Positions 1-5,887 of a stretch of DNA of 7,872 nt are shown piece by piece. The translations under genes were made by a program, and so were the position numbers. Within the stretch, counting starts at the first letter, position 1. Every line of letters begins with the position of its first letter. The stretch comes from Acidobacteriota bacterium (lineage in GTDB: Bacteria > Acidobacteriota > Terriglobia > Bryobacterales > Bryobacteraceae). A model generated the notes under the pieces. It saw only the letters and a list, made by a program, of their open reading frames with translations, was not told the DNA's origin and made no database searches. The DNA lies in the NCBI GenBank assembly GCA_023380575.1, contig JAMCRM010000241.1:1-7872 (forward strand). The letters are read 5' to 3'.

Positions 1-1
1 T

Positions 2-102
2 GCGACTCCAAACGATCAAAACCAATACGGATTTTCGACGCCTGCTGCATATAAGGCACACCATTCTGTCGTGTATCTTGCAGCGTCACCGGCTGTCGCG
101 AT
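2..102 (+). pseudogene. possible upstream part of the propeller gene in another frame
   Basis: Positions 2-82 are open in the +2 frame and read as plausible protein (for example YGFSTPAAYKAHHSVVYLA). From about 82 the +1 frame reads SVTGCRDLFLPDGTG. Joining the two frames at about 80-84, as if one base had been lost, gives VVYLAS-VTGCRDLFL-PDGTG, which fits a PD40 blade (strand, then RDLFL, then PDGTG). That suggests a one-base deletion or a sequencing error. Against this, the third-position GC of the upstream codons is about 35% (9 of 26) while the codons just after the break are about 80%, so the left piece could instead be foreign sequence joined at this point. The frame extends beyond the window. 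Confidence 0.35.
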
Positions 103-687
103 TTGTTCCTGCCCGACGGCACCGGGCTGGAAGCGCTCACCAGGAATCTCGGCAAACTGCTGGGCGGGATTCCGAAGCCGGTCTTCGTCTCCGACGTCAG
201 CGTCTCATTCGACGGGGAGTGGATCGTGTTCCTGTGCGTCACCAGGGCGGGTGAGATGTGCCGGCTCGTGCGGATGCGGATGGATCAGTCCGAGGCGCAC
301 TTCATCACCGATGGCGGCGGCAAAGCGGCGGTCAATCCCCGCACCAAGTGGGGCTCGGGCGATTTCGATCCGGAATTCAGTCCGGACGGCCAGTACGTTT
401 CCTTTCAGCGTTCCACGCCGGCGGGAATCGGCCCGGCGGGATTCCCGGCCTATGACGTGATGCGTATCAAAATCGACGGCACCGGCCTGCTGCGGCTTTC
501 CCCGGCGGGCAACAAGGCCATCCACGGAATTTCCGACTGGTCCACCGGCAACCGCATCATCTTCAGCGAATGGAACCAGGCGGAGAACTGGAGCGGTCCG
601 GTGCTCGTGAACCCGGACGGATCGAATTATCACCGCGTCGAAAAGCTGAAAGGCTGCGCGTGGGTGCGATGGATTCCGGAGAAGTGA
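103..687 (+). CDS. TolB-like PD40/WD40-type beta-propeller protein, C-terminal part (5' end broken or missing)
   Basis: Probably a secreted or periplasmic beta-propeller protein. Its exact role cannot be named. Counting from a TTG at 103, 194 residues are open to the TGA at 685-687. Blade motifs of the PD40 type are seen at residues 35-43 (SFDGEWIVF), 92-101 (FSPDGQYVSF) and 145-154 (DWSTGNRIIF). Each is near an Asp-Gly turn (PDGTG at 4-8, IDGTG at 124-128, PDGSN at 171-175), the usual repeat signature of TolB-like propellers. These families are normally at least 300-400 residues with six or more blades, so only the last few blades are here. The TTG has no convincing Shine-Dalgarno sequence and falls inside a blade motif (RDLFLPDGTG begins before it), so it is unlikely to be the true start. 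The same frame is open upstream only to a stop at 52-54. The gene ends one base before the end of the convergent abfD-like gene. The family call is firm; whether the gene is intact is not. Confidence 0.7.
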   Translation: MFLPDGTGLEALTRNLGKLLGGIPKPVFVSDVSVSFDGEWIVFLCVTRAGEMCRLVRMRMDQSEAHFITDGGGKAAVNPRTKWGSGDFDPEFSPDGQYVSFQRSTPAGIGPAGFPAYDVMRIKIDGTGLLRLSPAGNKAIHGISDWSTGNRIIFSEWNQAENWSGPVLVNPDGSNYHRVEKLKGCAWVRWIPEK

Positions 688-688
688 G

Positions 689-2170
689 TCACTTCTTTTC
701 CTCGCCGCCGATTCCCGCCAGGCGCTGGGCCAGCTTCTTCTTCTCTTCCAGATTCATCTGGCGGGCGATCTGGATGCGTTGGGCTTGCGGGCTGCCCGCG
801 CCGTGCATGGACTCGGTCAGGTAGCCGACCGCGTTGCGGCCCAGCGTCATGTTCTCGATCAGCCGGAGAATGCGTGCGCGGTCTTCCACCGCCACGCCGT
901 CGCGGCCTTTGAGATACTTTCGAAGCTTCGGCCCGGTCTCGGGGTTCTCGAAATCTTTCCCGGACGGCAGCGTAGCCACCAGGCCTCCGGCGAGATCCTG
1001 CGCCAGCCGCGCCAGTTCGTAAGGAAACCGGGTCACGTTGTGCTTGCAGACGTTGGCCAGCAGGTCGTCCGGCTGAAAGTTGCCGGCGGCCGCCGGTTGC
1101 GACTCGTGCGATGCGGCGATCCCCGAGCCGTAGATGGTTTCGTTGAGATGGCACATCTCCACCAGTTTGTCGCGCACGTGCGAAACCGAGCCCACGCCGT
1201 TGTAGTCCGCTGCCAGCGCCGCCGCGCCGATGATCACGTCGCCCAAACCGGTCTTGCAGACATAGGAGCGGCGGTGATACGCCGTGAACCGCTCGACCAG
1301 CATGGCGGCGAACTCCGTTTCACCGTCCATGAAGACGAGTTCGTTCGGAACGAACACGTCGTCGATCAGGATCATGGCCTCCTGGCCTGAAAACCGGGCG
1401 TTGCCCTGGTCGATTTCTCCTCCTTCCAGCGCGCGCGTATCGCAAGACTGCCGCCCGTAAATAAAGGTCAACCCCGGGTCGTTCACTGGAATAGCGGCGA
1501 TGATGGCGTAATCGCGGCCGGAGGGCTTGAGCCGCATGGTCGGCATTACCACAATCCAGTGCGAATTCAGGCAGCCGGTCTGGTGCATTTTGGCGCCGCG
1601 CAATACCACGCCATCGAGGCGGCGCTCCACCACGCGTACGAACAGGTCCGGGTCAGACTGCTCGGCCGGACCTTTGCTGCGATCTCCCTTGGGGTCCGTC
1701 ATGGCCCCGCCGATCACATAGTTCATCTCCTGCATGCGGATCGCGAAATCCTTGAAGCGGCCGTGGTAATTTGTGCCGTGCTTCCGGTCCATCTCATACG
1801 TCAGGGAAAAAACGGAGTTGATCGCGTCCATGCCGACGCAGCGCTGGAAGCAGGTCCCGGTCAGTTGTCCGAGGCGGCGCTGCATGCGGTTCTGCGCCAC
1901 CACGTCCTCGACGCTCTCCGTGACGTGCAGGAAGCGGTTCACGCGGCGGTTCGACAGGCTGGACCATGCGGTGGCCAGTTCCGGGTTTTCCACCGCCAGA
2001 TCGTAAGTGCGCGCCACCGCGTTGATGGACGGCCGCACGACCGGGTGATCGACCGGTTCCGGCACGCGCTCGCCGAGAAAGTAGACCTTCAGATTGCGCC
2101 CGCGCAGGCTCTCAATGTAGTCGGCGCCGGTGACGATCGGCTTGGCTTCGGTGGAAACGGAAGATGCCAT
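689..2170 (-). CDS. abfD: 4-hydroxybutyryl-CoA dehydratase / vinylacetyl-CoA delta-isomerase family enzyme
   Basis: AbfD dehydrates 4-hydroxybutyryl-CoA to crotonyl-CoA in the cytoplasm by a ketyl-radical mechanism using FAD and a [4Fe-4S] cluster. It acts in 4-aminobutyrate fermentation and in 4-hydroxybutyrate carbon-fixation cycles. The product is 493 residues, about the family length. The cluster and active-site residues known from the clostridial enzyme have counterparts: CFQRC at 107-111 (two Cys ligands and the active-site Gln), Thr198 in MHQTG, Glu264, His299 and Tyr303 in HRRSY, Cys305-Lys306, and Glu453 in ESMHGAGSPQAQR. The Cys ligands separate it from HpaB-type 4-hydroxyphenylacetate monooxygenases of the same fold, which lack them. 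His299 and Cys305 are six positions apart, whereas the clostridial ligands (His292, Cys299) are seven apart. The ATG at 2170 is chosen because AGGAGG (2175-2180) lies four bases upstream; the GTG at 2191 has no such site and would overlap this one. It is convergent with the propeller gene and divergent from the reductase gene. Substrate could differ from AbfD. Confidence 0.88.
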   Translation of the reverse strand: MASSVSTEAKPIVTGADYIESLRGRNLKVYFLGERVPEPVDHPVVRPSINAVARTYDLAVENPELATAWSSLSNRRVNRFLHVTESVEDVVAQNRMQRRLGQLTGTCFQRCVGMDAINSVFSLTYEMDRKHGTNYHGRFKDFAIRMQEMNYVIGGAMTDPKGDRSKGPAEQSDPDLFVRVVERRLDGVVLRGAKMHQTGCLNSHWIVVMPTMRLKPSGRDYAIIAAIPVNDPGLTFIYGRQSCDTRALEGGEIDQGNARFSGQEAMILIDDVFVPNELVFMDGETEFAAMLVERFTAYHRRSYVCKTGLGDVIIGAAALAADYNGVGSVSHVRDKLVEMCHLNETIYGSGIAASHESQPAAAGNFQPDDLLANVCKHNVTRFPYELARLAQDLAGGLVATLPSGKDFENPETGPKLRKYLKGRDGVAVEDRARILRLIENMTLGRNAVGYLTESMHGAGSPQAQRIQIARQMNLEEKKKLAQRLAGIGGEEKK

Positions 2171-2172
2171 GG

Positions 2173-2180
2173 AACCTCCT
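2173..2180 (-). promoter_or_regulatory. Shine-Dalgarno site of the abfD-like gene
   Basis: On the minus strand this reads AGGAGGTT, a near-perfect anti-16S match, with AGGAGG four bases before the ATG at 2170. It decides the start: the longer reading from the GTG at 2191 would place this site inside the coding sequence. Confidence 0.85.
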
Positions 2181-2183
2181 GGA

Positions 2184-2197
2184 TGGGCCACAGCCCA
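2184..2197. repeat. short inverted repeat in the abfD leader
   Basis: TGGGC-CACA-GCCCA is a 5-bp stem with a 4-base loop immediately upstream of the Shine-Dalgarno site of the abfD-like gene. In the transcript it could form a small hairpin next to the ribosome site. A short GC stem like this also arises by chance, so a regulatory role is only a possibility. Confidence 0.3.
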
Positions 2198-2203
2198 CAG
2201 GGA

Positions 2204-2233
2204 AGTGTAACAGAGCCCTCCGGCGGTTGACTG
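2204..2233 (-). promoter_or_regulatory. candidate sigma70-type promoter for the abfD-like gene
   Basis: On the minus strand a TACACT (2204-2209) resembles a -10 box (4 of 6 to TATAAT). CAGTCA (2228-2233) lies 18 bases upstream and matches TTGACA at 3 of 6. Transcription would start about 25-30 bases before the ATG at 2170. The 12-bp palindrome at 2239-2250 lies just upstream of the -35 box. The match is weak and acidobacterial promoters are poorly defined, so this is tentative. Confidence 0.3.
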
Positions 2234-2238
2234 TTTCT

Positions 2239-2250
2239 TTCCGTACGGAA
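2239..2250. promoter_or_regulatory. perfect 12-bp palindrome, candidate operator
   Basis: TTCCGTACGGAA equals its own reverse complement and lies roughly mid-way between the divergent abfD-like and HMG-CoA reductase starts. It is upstream of the candidate promoters on both sides, a position suited to a dimeric repressor or activator controlling both genes. No regulator gene is present in this window, and no known site name can be attached from sequence alone. Confidence 0.4.
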
Positions 2251-2265
2251 CGGCCGGCGCATCCC

Positions 2266-2294
2266 TTCATCCCCGGGCGCAACAGACTTATGAT
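2266..2294 (+). promoter_or_regulatory. candidate sigma70-type promoter for the HMG-CoA reductase gene
   Basis: TATGAT at 2289-2294 matches the -10 consensus at 5 of 6, and TTCATC at 2266-2271 (3 of 6 to TTGACA) stands 17 bases upstream. Transcription would start near 2300, leaving a leader of about 25 bases that contains the ribosome site. The -10 box is good and the -35 box is weak. Confidence 0.4.
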
Positions 2295-2314
2295 GGACCG
2301 TTTGGTTTCATTTT

Positions 2315-2323
2315 GAGGAGAGG
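2315..2323 (+). promoter_or_regulatory. Shine-Dalgarno site of the HMG-CoA reductase gene
   Basis: GAGGAGAGG precedes the ATG at 2326, with GGAG ending five bases before it. This supports the chosen start. Confidence 0.75.
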
Positions 2324-2325
2324 AT

Positions 2326-3519
2326 ATGGCGGGCTTGGGAGCGGCGCACGGGCGGGTGCGGATTCCGCGTGACGGACAGAACGACTACACGGACGAGATG
2401 GCGGCGCAGCGGCGGAAATTTATCCGCGAGCAGACGGGTGCGGACCTGTCGCATGTCGGGAAGTATTCCTTCGATCCCTCGATGCTTCCCGGGAACATCG
2501 AGAACTTCGCGGGTGTGGCCCAGGTGCCGATCGGCATCGCCGGCCCCATTCGCATCCATGGCGAACACGCGAACGGGGATTTCTATATCCCGTTGGCTAC
2601 GAGCGAGGGCACGCTGGTCGCCAGTTATAACCGGGGCATGCGCCTGCTAACCGAATGTGGCGGGGTCAAGACCACCGTCGTCGAGCAGTACATGCAACGG
2701 TCGCCGGTGTTTATCCTCGGCGATGCGCGGCAGGCACGGGAGTTCGGAGTGTGGGTCAACGAAAATTCCGCCGCCATCAAAACCGTCGCGGAGGCGACTA
2801 CGCGCATCGGCAAACTCATCTACATCGGTCAATACGCCGTCGGCCCCTCGAGATATCTGCGCTTCAACTACACTACCGGGGATGCCGCCGGCCAGAACAT
2901 GACCACCAAGGCGACCTTTGTGGCCTGCGAGTGGATCAAGCAGAACTACCCCGGAGAGTTGAAATACATCCTGTCCGGGAGCATCGACACGGACAAAAAG
3001 CATTCCTGCATCAACACCCTGTTGACGCGCGGCAAGCGCGTGGTGGCCGAAGCGGTCATCCGCAAGGACCTGCTGAAGAGTTTGATGGGCGTGGACACGA
3101 GGGAGCTTTTCTGGTCGCGCCAGGTTCAGATGGCGGGTGCCTTTCTGGCGGGAGCCTCGAATAACGGAGCGCATTCGGCCAACGGGCTGACGGCCCTGTT
3201 CATCGCCACGGGCCAGGATGTCGCGAACATTTCCGAATCCCACGCGGCCATCACTTACTCCCAGTTACTCGACAACGGCGATTACTACTGGTCCATCACG
3301 TTGACTTCGCTCATCGTCGCCACCTACGGCGGCGGCACCGGACTTGCGACGCAGAAGCAATGCCTGGAGATGCTCGGCTGTAGCGGCAAAGACAGAGCGA
3401 ATAAGCTCGCCGAGATTTGCGCGGCCGTGGTTCTCGCGGGCGAAACCTCTCTCGCCAGCGCCGTGCTGCACGGCGACTGGGTCATGGCGCACGAAAAGTT
3501 CGGGCGTAACCGCAAGTGA
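2326..3519 (+). CDS. hmgA: class I hydroxymethylglutaryl-CoA reductase (soluble)
   Basis: Reduces HMG-CoA to mevalonate and CoA with two NAD(P)H, the committed step of the mevalonate route to isoprenoids. The product is 397 residues, the size of the catalytic domain alone, with no membrane segment, so it is cytoplasmic. Signatures in order: ENFAGVAQVPIGIAGPI (59-75); PLATSEGTLVAS (89-100) with catalytic Glu94; the cofactor-site motif TGDAAGQNM (184-192); DKK (223-225) with the catalytic Lys; GQDVAN (296-301) with catalytic Asp298; GGGTGLATQ (335-343); and a C-terminal MAHEKFGRNR with catalytic His389. The order and the GGGTGL motif point to class I rather than the class II (mvaA) enzymes. The Lys motif is DKKHSCIN instead of the common DKKPAAIN, so it is a divergent member. 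The ATG at 2326 has GGAG (2317-2320) five bases upstream. No other mevalonate gene is nearby. It is divergent from the abfD-like gene. Confidence 0.93.
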   Translation: MAGLGAAHGRVRIPRDGQNDYTDEMAAQRRKFIREQTGADLSHVGKYSFDPSMLPGNIENFAGVAQVPIGIAGPIRIHGEHANGDFYIPLATSEGTLVASYNRGMRLLTECGGVKTTVVEQYMQRSPVFILGDARQAREFGVWVNENSAAIKTVAEATTRIGKLIYIGQYAVGPSRYLRFNYTTGDAAGQNMTTKATFVACEWIKQNYPGELKYILSGSIDTDKKHSCINTLLTRGKRVVAEAVIRKDLLKSLMGVDTRELFWSRQVQMAGAFLAGASNNGAHSANGLTALFIATGQDVANISESHAAITYSQLLDNGDYYWSITLTSLIVATYGGGTGLATQKQCLEMLGCSGKDRANKLAEICAAVVLAGETSLASAVLHGDWVMAHEKFGRNRK

Positions 3520-3562
3520 AGGCGAGGGAAGACCGGCTCAGGCCCGATCTCCCCTCCTGTTT

Positions 3563-3579
3563 GCGGAATCAGTTTCCGC
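3563..3579. terminator. hairpin across the cytochrome stop codon, possible weak terminator
   Basis: GCGGAA-TCAGT-TTCCGC is a perfect 6-bp stem with a 5-base loop. It lies between the convergent HMG-CoA reductase and cytochrome genes, and its loop holds the stop codon of the cytochrome gene (3569-3571, minus strand). No clear U-run follows on either strand, so if it ends transcription it is not a classical intrinsic terminator. The 49-bp gap between the two stops holds nothing better. Confidence 0.3.
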
Positions 3580-5887
3580 CCGGCCCGTTGTGGCAGCTAT
3601 AACAGCCGATGATCGTGCCCGCCGGGAATGACCTGCCGGCAAGGGTGCGGTCGGCCTGCACCTTCGACAGAATCGTGCCCCGATAGTCGGTCCCATGGCA
3701 GGCCTGGCACTGCGTCGTGCCGCTGGAACTGGTTACATGGGAGTGATTGCTTACCCAGGACGATCCGATGGGATGCAGCCCGTGCGGTCCGCCATTGACC
3801 GTGCTGGGCACCGTGCTGTGGCACGACGTGCACTCCGCGATCATGCCGGTGTGGCCCTGCAGATTCGTGCTCTGCACATTGTCATTGGCGATGGGCGTGG
3901 TGTATTCCGCATGCGTGGAGCCGTGGCACGCCTCGCATTGCAGCCCGCCATGCCCCGAAGAGAACCGGTAGAGCGAAAGTCCCGCCGCCGGTTGGTTCGC
4001 GTTGGTGGCGAAGGTCTGATCCGCCGCCACCCGTAACGTGGCGCCGTTCGTGAACACCGAATTGTAAACGATCTGACCGCTATTCTGAGTGGCGGTACCG
4101 GTGTGGCAGTTCTGGCAGGTGGGTTCGTCGAGCCAGCCTTGCCGGGTCGCCACAGCCATGTTGCTCATGGAACCGTGGCAGTTCTGGCATTCGATCTGGT
4201 TTGCGCCCGTGCTGGTCTTCAGGCTTCCCATGGCGCCGCGCAGGCACTGCGTGTTGGGTCCTGGATGGCAGTGATAACAGCTTTGGCGCGTCGTCCCGCT
4301 GTTCAGTGTCTGGTTCGTCGTGGGGTCCACTACGTTGGCGTGCAGGCTGTGCATGGATGTGGTCAAAGCAGGAATGCCGCTGATTCCCGGCAGCGACAGC
4401 GCGTTGGAAGCGTGACAGCTATCGCAAAGAACCGGTTTGGCGCCGACGGTGGCCTCGAGTCCATCCGTGCTGTAGCCGGCCTGCGCCGCCGCCGTCTGGA
4501 ACAGGGGATTGCTTCGAAACCGGTCATCGTGTTTGCGCAGAATATTCAGCTTCACGTCCCGCAGGGGATTCGAGTCGTTGATCCATCCGCTGGAAGGCTG
4601 GGCCGCCGCCGAAGACGAGGTGGAGGAATGGCAGACGGAGCAGGTCATCTCGTCGGAAACCGGGAGCACGATATCGGTTGTGGCAATGGTGTTTCCGGAA
4701 GAATTCGTCGCCACCAGCCGCATCATGGGGAAGTAATTGATTGGATACGGGGCGTTGGGGGAATCCGCATAGGGCGTGATGGGAATGCCCACCGCCGTCC
4801 ACGTGTGATCGGACGTGCTGAACGTCATGGCTTGCGGGGTATTGCCGGCGCCCGGCATGGCATAGCCCTTCAATCCCACGTCCGGAGCCAGCGCGCCGAA
4901 ACCCAGCGCCGCCGCGAATTGCCAGAAATTGGTTTTCGGCGTTGACGTCGTGTTCATCGTGTTCGTGAGGGGATCGTTAATGGCCTGGTAAGTCACCGAA
5001 TATCCGGACGGCGACGTGATGAGGTTTCCCGACGCATCCAAAAGGTGTACGTGGATGGTGTTGAACGGGGGAAGGACCGAGAATATGCTGTAATCCTTGC
5101 CGTCAAAGCAATGCATGCCGAGATCGTTCCAGCCAATCAGTTTGTATCCGGCGCCGGTCGGCGGCGGGGCGCCGCCGTTGGTTACCACGAGCGCGACCGC
5201 GACGGTTTTGGAGGCGCCGCCGGAGGCCAGCGAAATGGCGCCATTGTAGGTTCCGGCCGCCAGGTTCCCCTGTTTGACCGAAACCGTCAAGGTTTGGTTG
5301 GTCGTGAGGCTGCCCGAGGGCGAGATGGCAAGCCAGTTCGTGCCGCCGCTTTGTCCGTAGGCGGTGGCCGTGAAACTGGTGCGATTCGCCGCGCTCACTG
5401 TTACGGTTTGTGAAGGCGGGCTCGCGCCACTCGCTGTGGCATTGAAGGTGAGCGACGCGGGGTTCACGGTTAGCGCGCTTACGGTCGAAGCTGTGAGCGT
5501 GAGAGTCACCGGCACCGCTGTTACACCGCCGTTGACGGAGAGTGAAATCCAGCCGCTGTAACTGCCCGCTGCCAGTCCCGTGGGGTTTACCGAAACCGTA
5601 AGTTTCTGATTCGTACTGAGAGTGCCCGAAGGAGAAACACTAAGCCAGTTACTCGACCCGCTCTGTACCGAAGCGCTGGCCGTAAAGGTGGTGGTGCGTT
5701 TGGCGCTTACTGAAAGGCTTTGCGCGGCCGGCGCGGAGCCGTTGACCGTCGCATTAAACGAAAGGGAAGATGGACTGACCGCGAGAGTGCTCGAACTTGT
5801 TCCGTCTTCCGCCGCCATCGTCCAGGCAGCGCTGGCAATCAGAACCGCGAATGATAATACTTGACGCCGATTCCTTATCATTGACAT
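3569..5887 (-). CDS. secreted nine-haem c-type cytochrome with two N-terminal BACON-like domains
   Basis: Likely an exported electron-transfer protein; donor and acceptor are unknown. The 772 residues read in order: a signal peptide (RNRR followed by a hydrophobic stretch at about 10-25, probable cleavage near Ala25/26); two beta-sandwich domains of the BACON type (about 34-132 and 137-235), each with an SPSSLSF-like start, an NWL-S-SPSG-L core and a LAAGSYSG-like end; a Pro/Gly linker (about 238-246); a module at 247-415 starting with GWNDLGMHC; then a haem region. Nine CXXCH sites lie at 416, 488, 537, 567, 591, 651, 686, 727 and 762. At least ten further His (453, 513, 516, 646, 659, 679, 702, 705, 715, 717) could serve as second axial ligands. 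Cys260 and Cys548 are outside haem motifs. AAGGAG (5891-5896) is three bases from the ATG at 5887 and nine from the next ATG at 5881, so the start may be two residues later. No biogenesis or partner genes are adjacent. Confidence 0.9.
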   Translation of the reverse strand: MSMIRNRRQVLSFAVLIASAAWTMAAEDGTSSSTLAVSPSSLSFNATVNGSAPAAQSLSVSAKRTTTFTASASVQSGSSNWLSVSPSGTLSTNQKLTVSVNPTGLAAGSYSGWISLSVNGGVTAVPVTLTLTASTVSALTVNPASLTFNATASGASPPSQTVTVSAANRTSFTATAYGQSGGTNWLAISPSGSLTTNQTLTVSVKQGNLAAGTYNGAISLASGGASKTVAVALVVTNGGAPPPTGAGYKLIGWNDLGMHCFDGKDYSIFSVLPPFNTIHVHLLDASGNLITSPSGYSVTYQAINDPLTNTMNTTSTPKTNFWQFAAALGFGALAPDVGLKGYAMPGAGNTPQAMTFSTSDHTWTAVGIPITPYADSPNAPYPINYFPMMRLVATNSSGNTIATTDIVLPVSDEMTCSVCHSSTSSSAAAQPSSGWINDSNPLRDVKLNILRKHDDRFRSNPLFQTAAAQAGYSTDGLEATVGAKPVLCDSCHASNALSLPGISGIPALTTSMHSLHANVVDPTTNQTLNSGTTRQSCYHCHPGPNTQCLRGAMGSLKTSTGANQIECQNCHGSMSNMAVATRQGWLDEPTCQNCHTGTATQNSGQIVYNSVFTNGATLRVAADQTFATNANQPAAGLSLYRFSSGHGGLQCEACHGSTHAEYTTPIANDNVQSTNLQGHTGMIAECTSCHSTVPSTVNGGPHGLHPIGSSWVSNHSHVTSSSGTTQCQACHGTDYRGTILSKVQADRTLAGRSFPAGTIIGCYSCHNGPGGN
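5183..5788 (-). repeat. tandem BACON-like domain repeat within the cytochrome gene
   Basis: Encodes residues 34-132 and 137-235 of the cytochrome. The two copies align over their length: SPSSLSFNATVNG with NPASLTFNATASG, SSNWLSVSPSGTLSTNQ with GTNWLAISPSGSLTTNQ, and GLAAGSYSGWISL with NLAAGTYNGAISL. This is an old domain duplication at protein level, not a recent DNA repeat. Such domains usually act as spacers or in surface or carbohydrate contact. Confidence 0.75.

Noticed and set aside
689..2170. Naming the dehydratase as HpaB-type 4-hydroxyphenylacetate 3-monooxygenase
   Set aside because: Same fold, but the CxxxC pair, the HRRSY...CK site and the ESMHGAGSPQAQR end are the AbfD signature and are absent from the monooxygenases.
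1559..2230. Long plus-strand open frame (223 codons) opposite the abfD-like gene
   Set aside because: It is the mirror of a high-GC coding gene with clear catalytic motifs on the other strand. Its translation is His/Ala/Arg-rich with no recognisable domain.
4103..4945. Long plus-strand open frame (280 codons) opposite the cytochrome gene
   Set aside because: Arg/Gly/His-rich shadow of the CXXCH region; the minus strand carries nine haem motifs in one frame.
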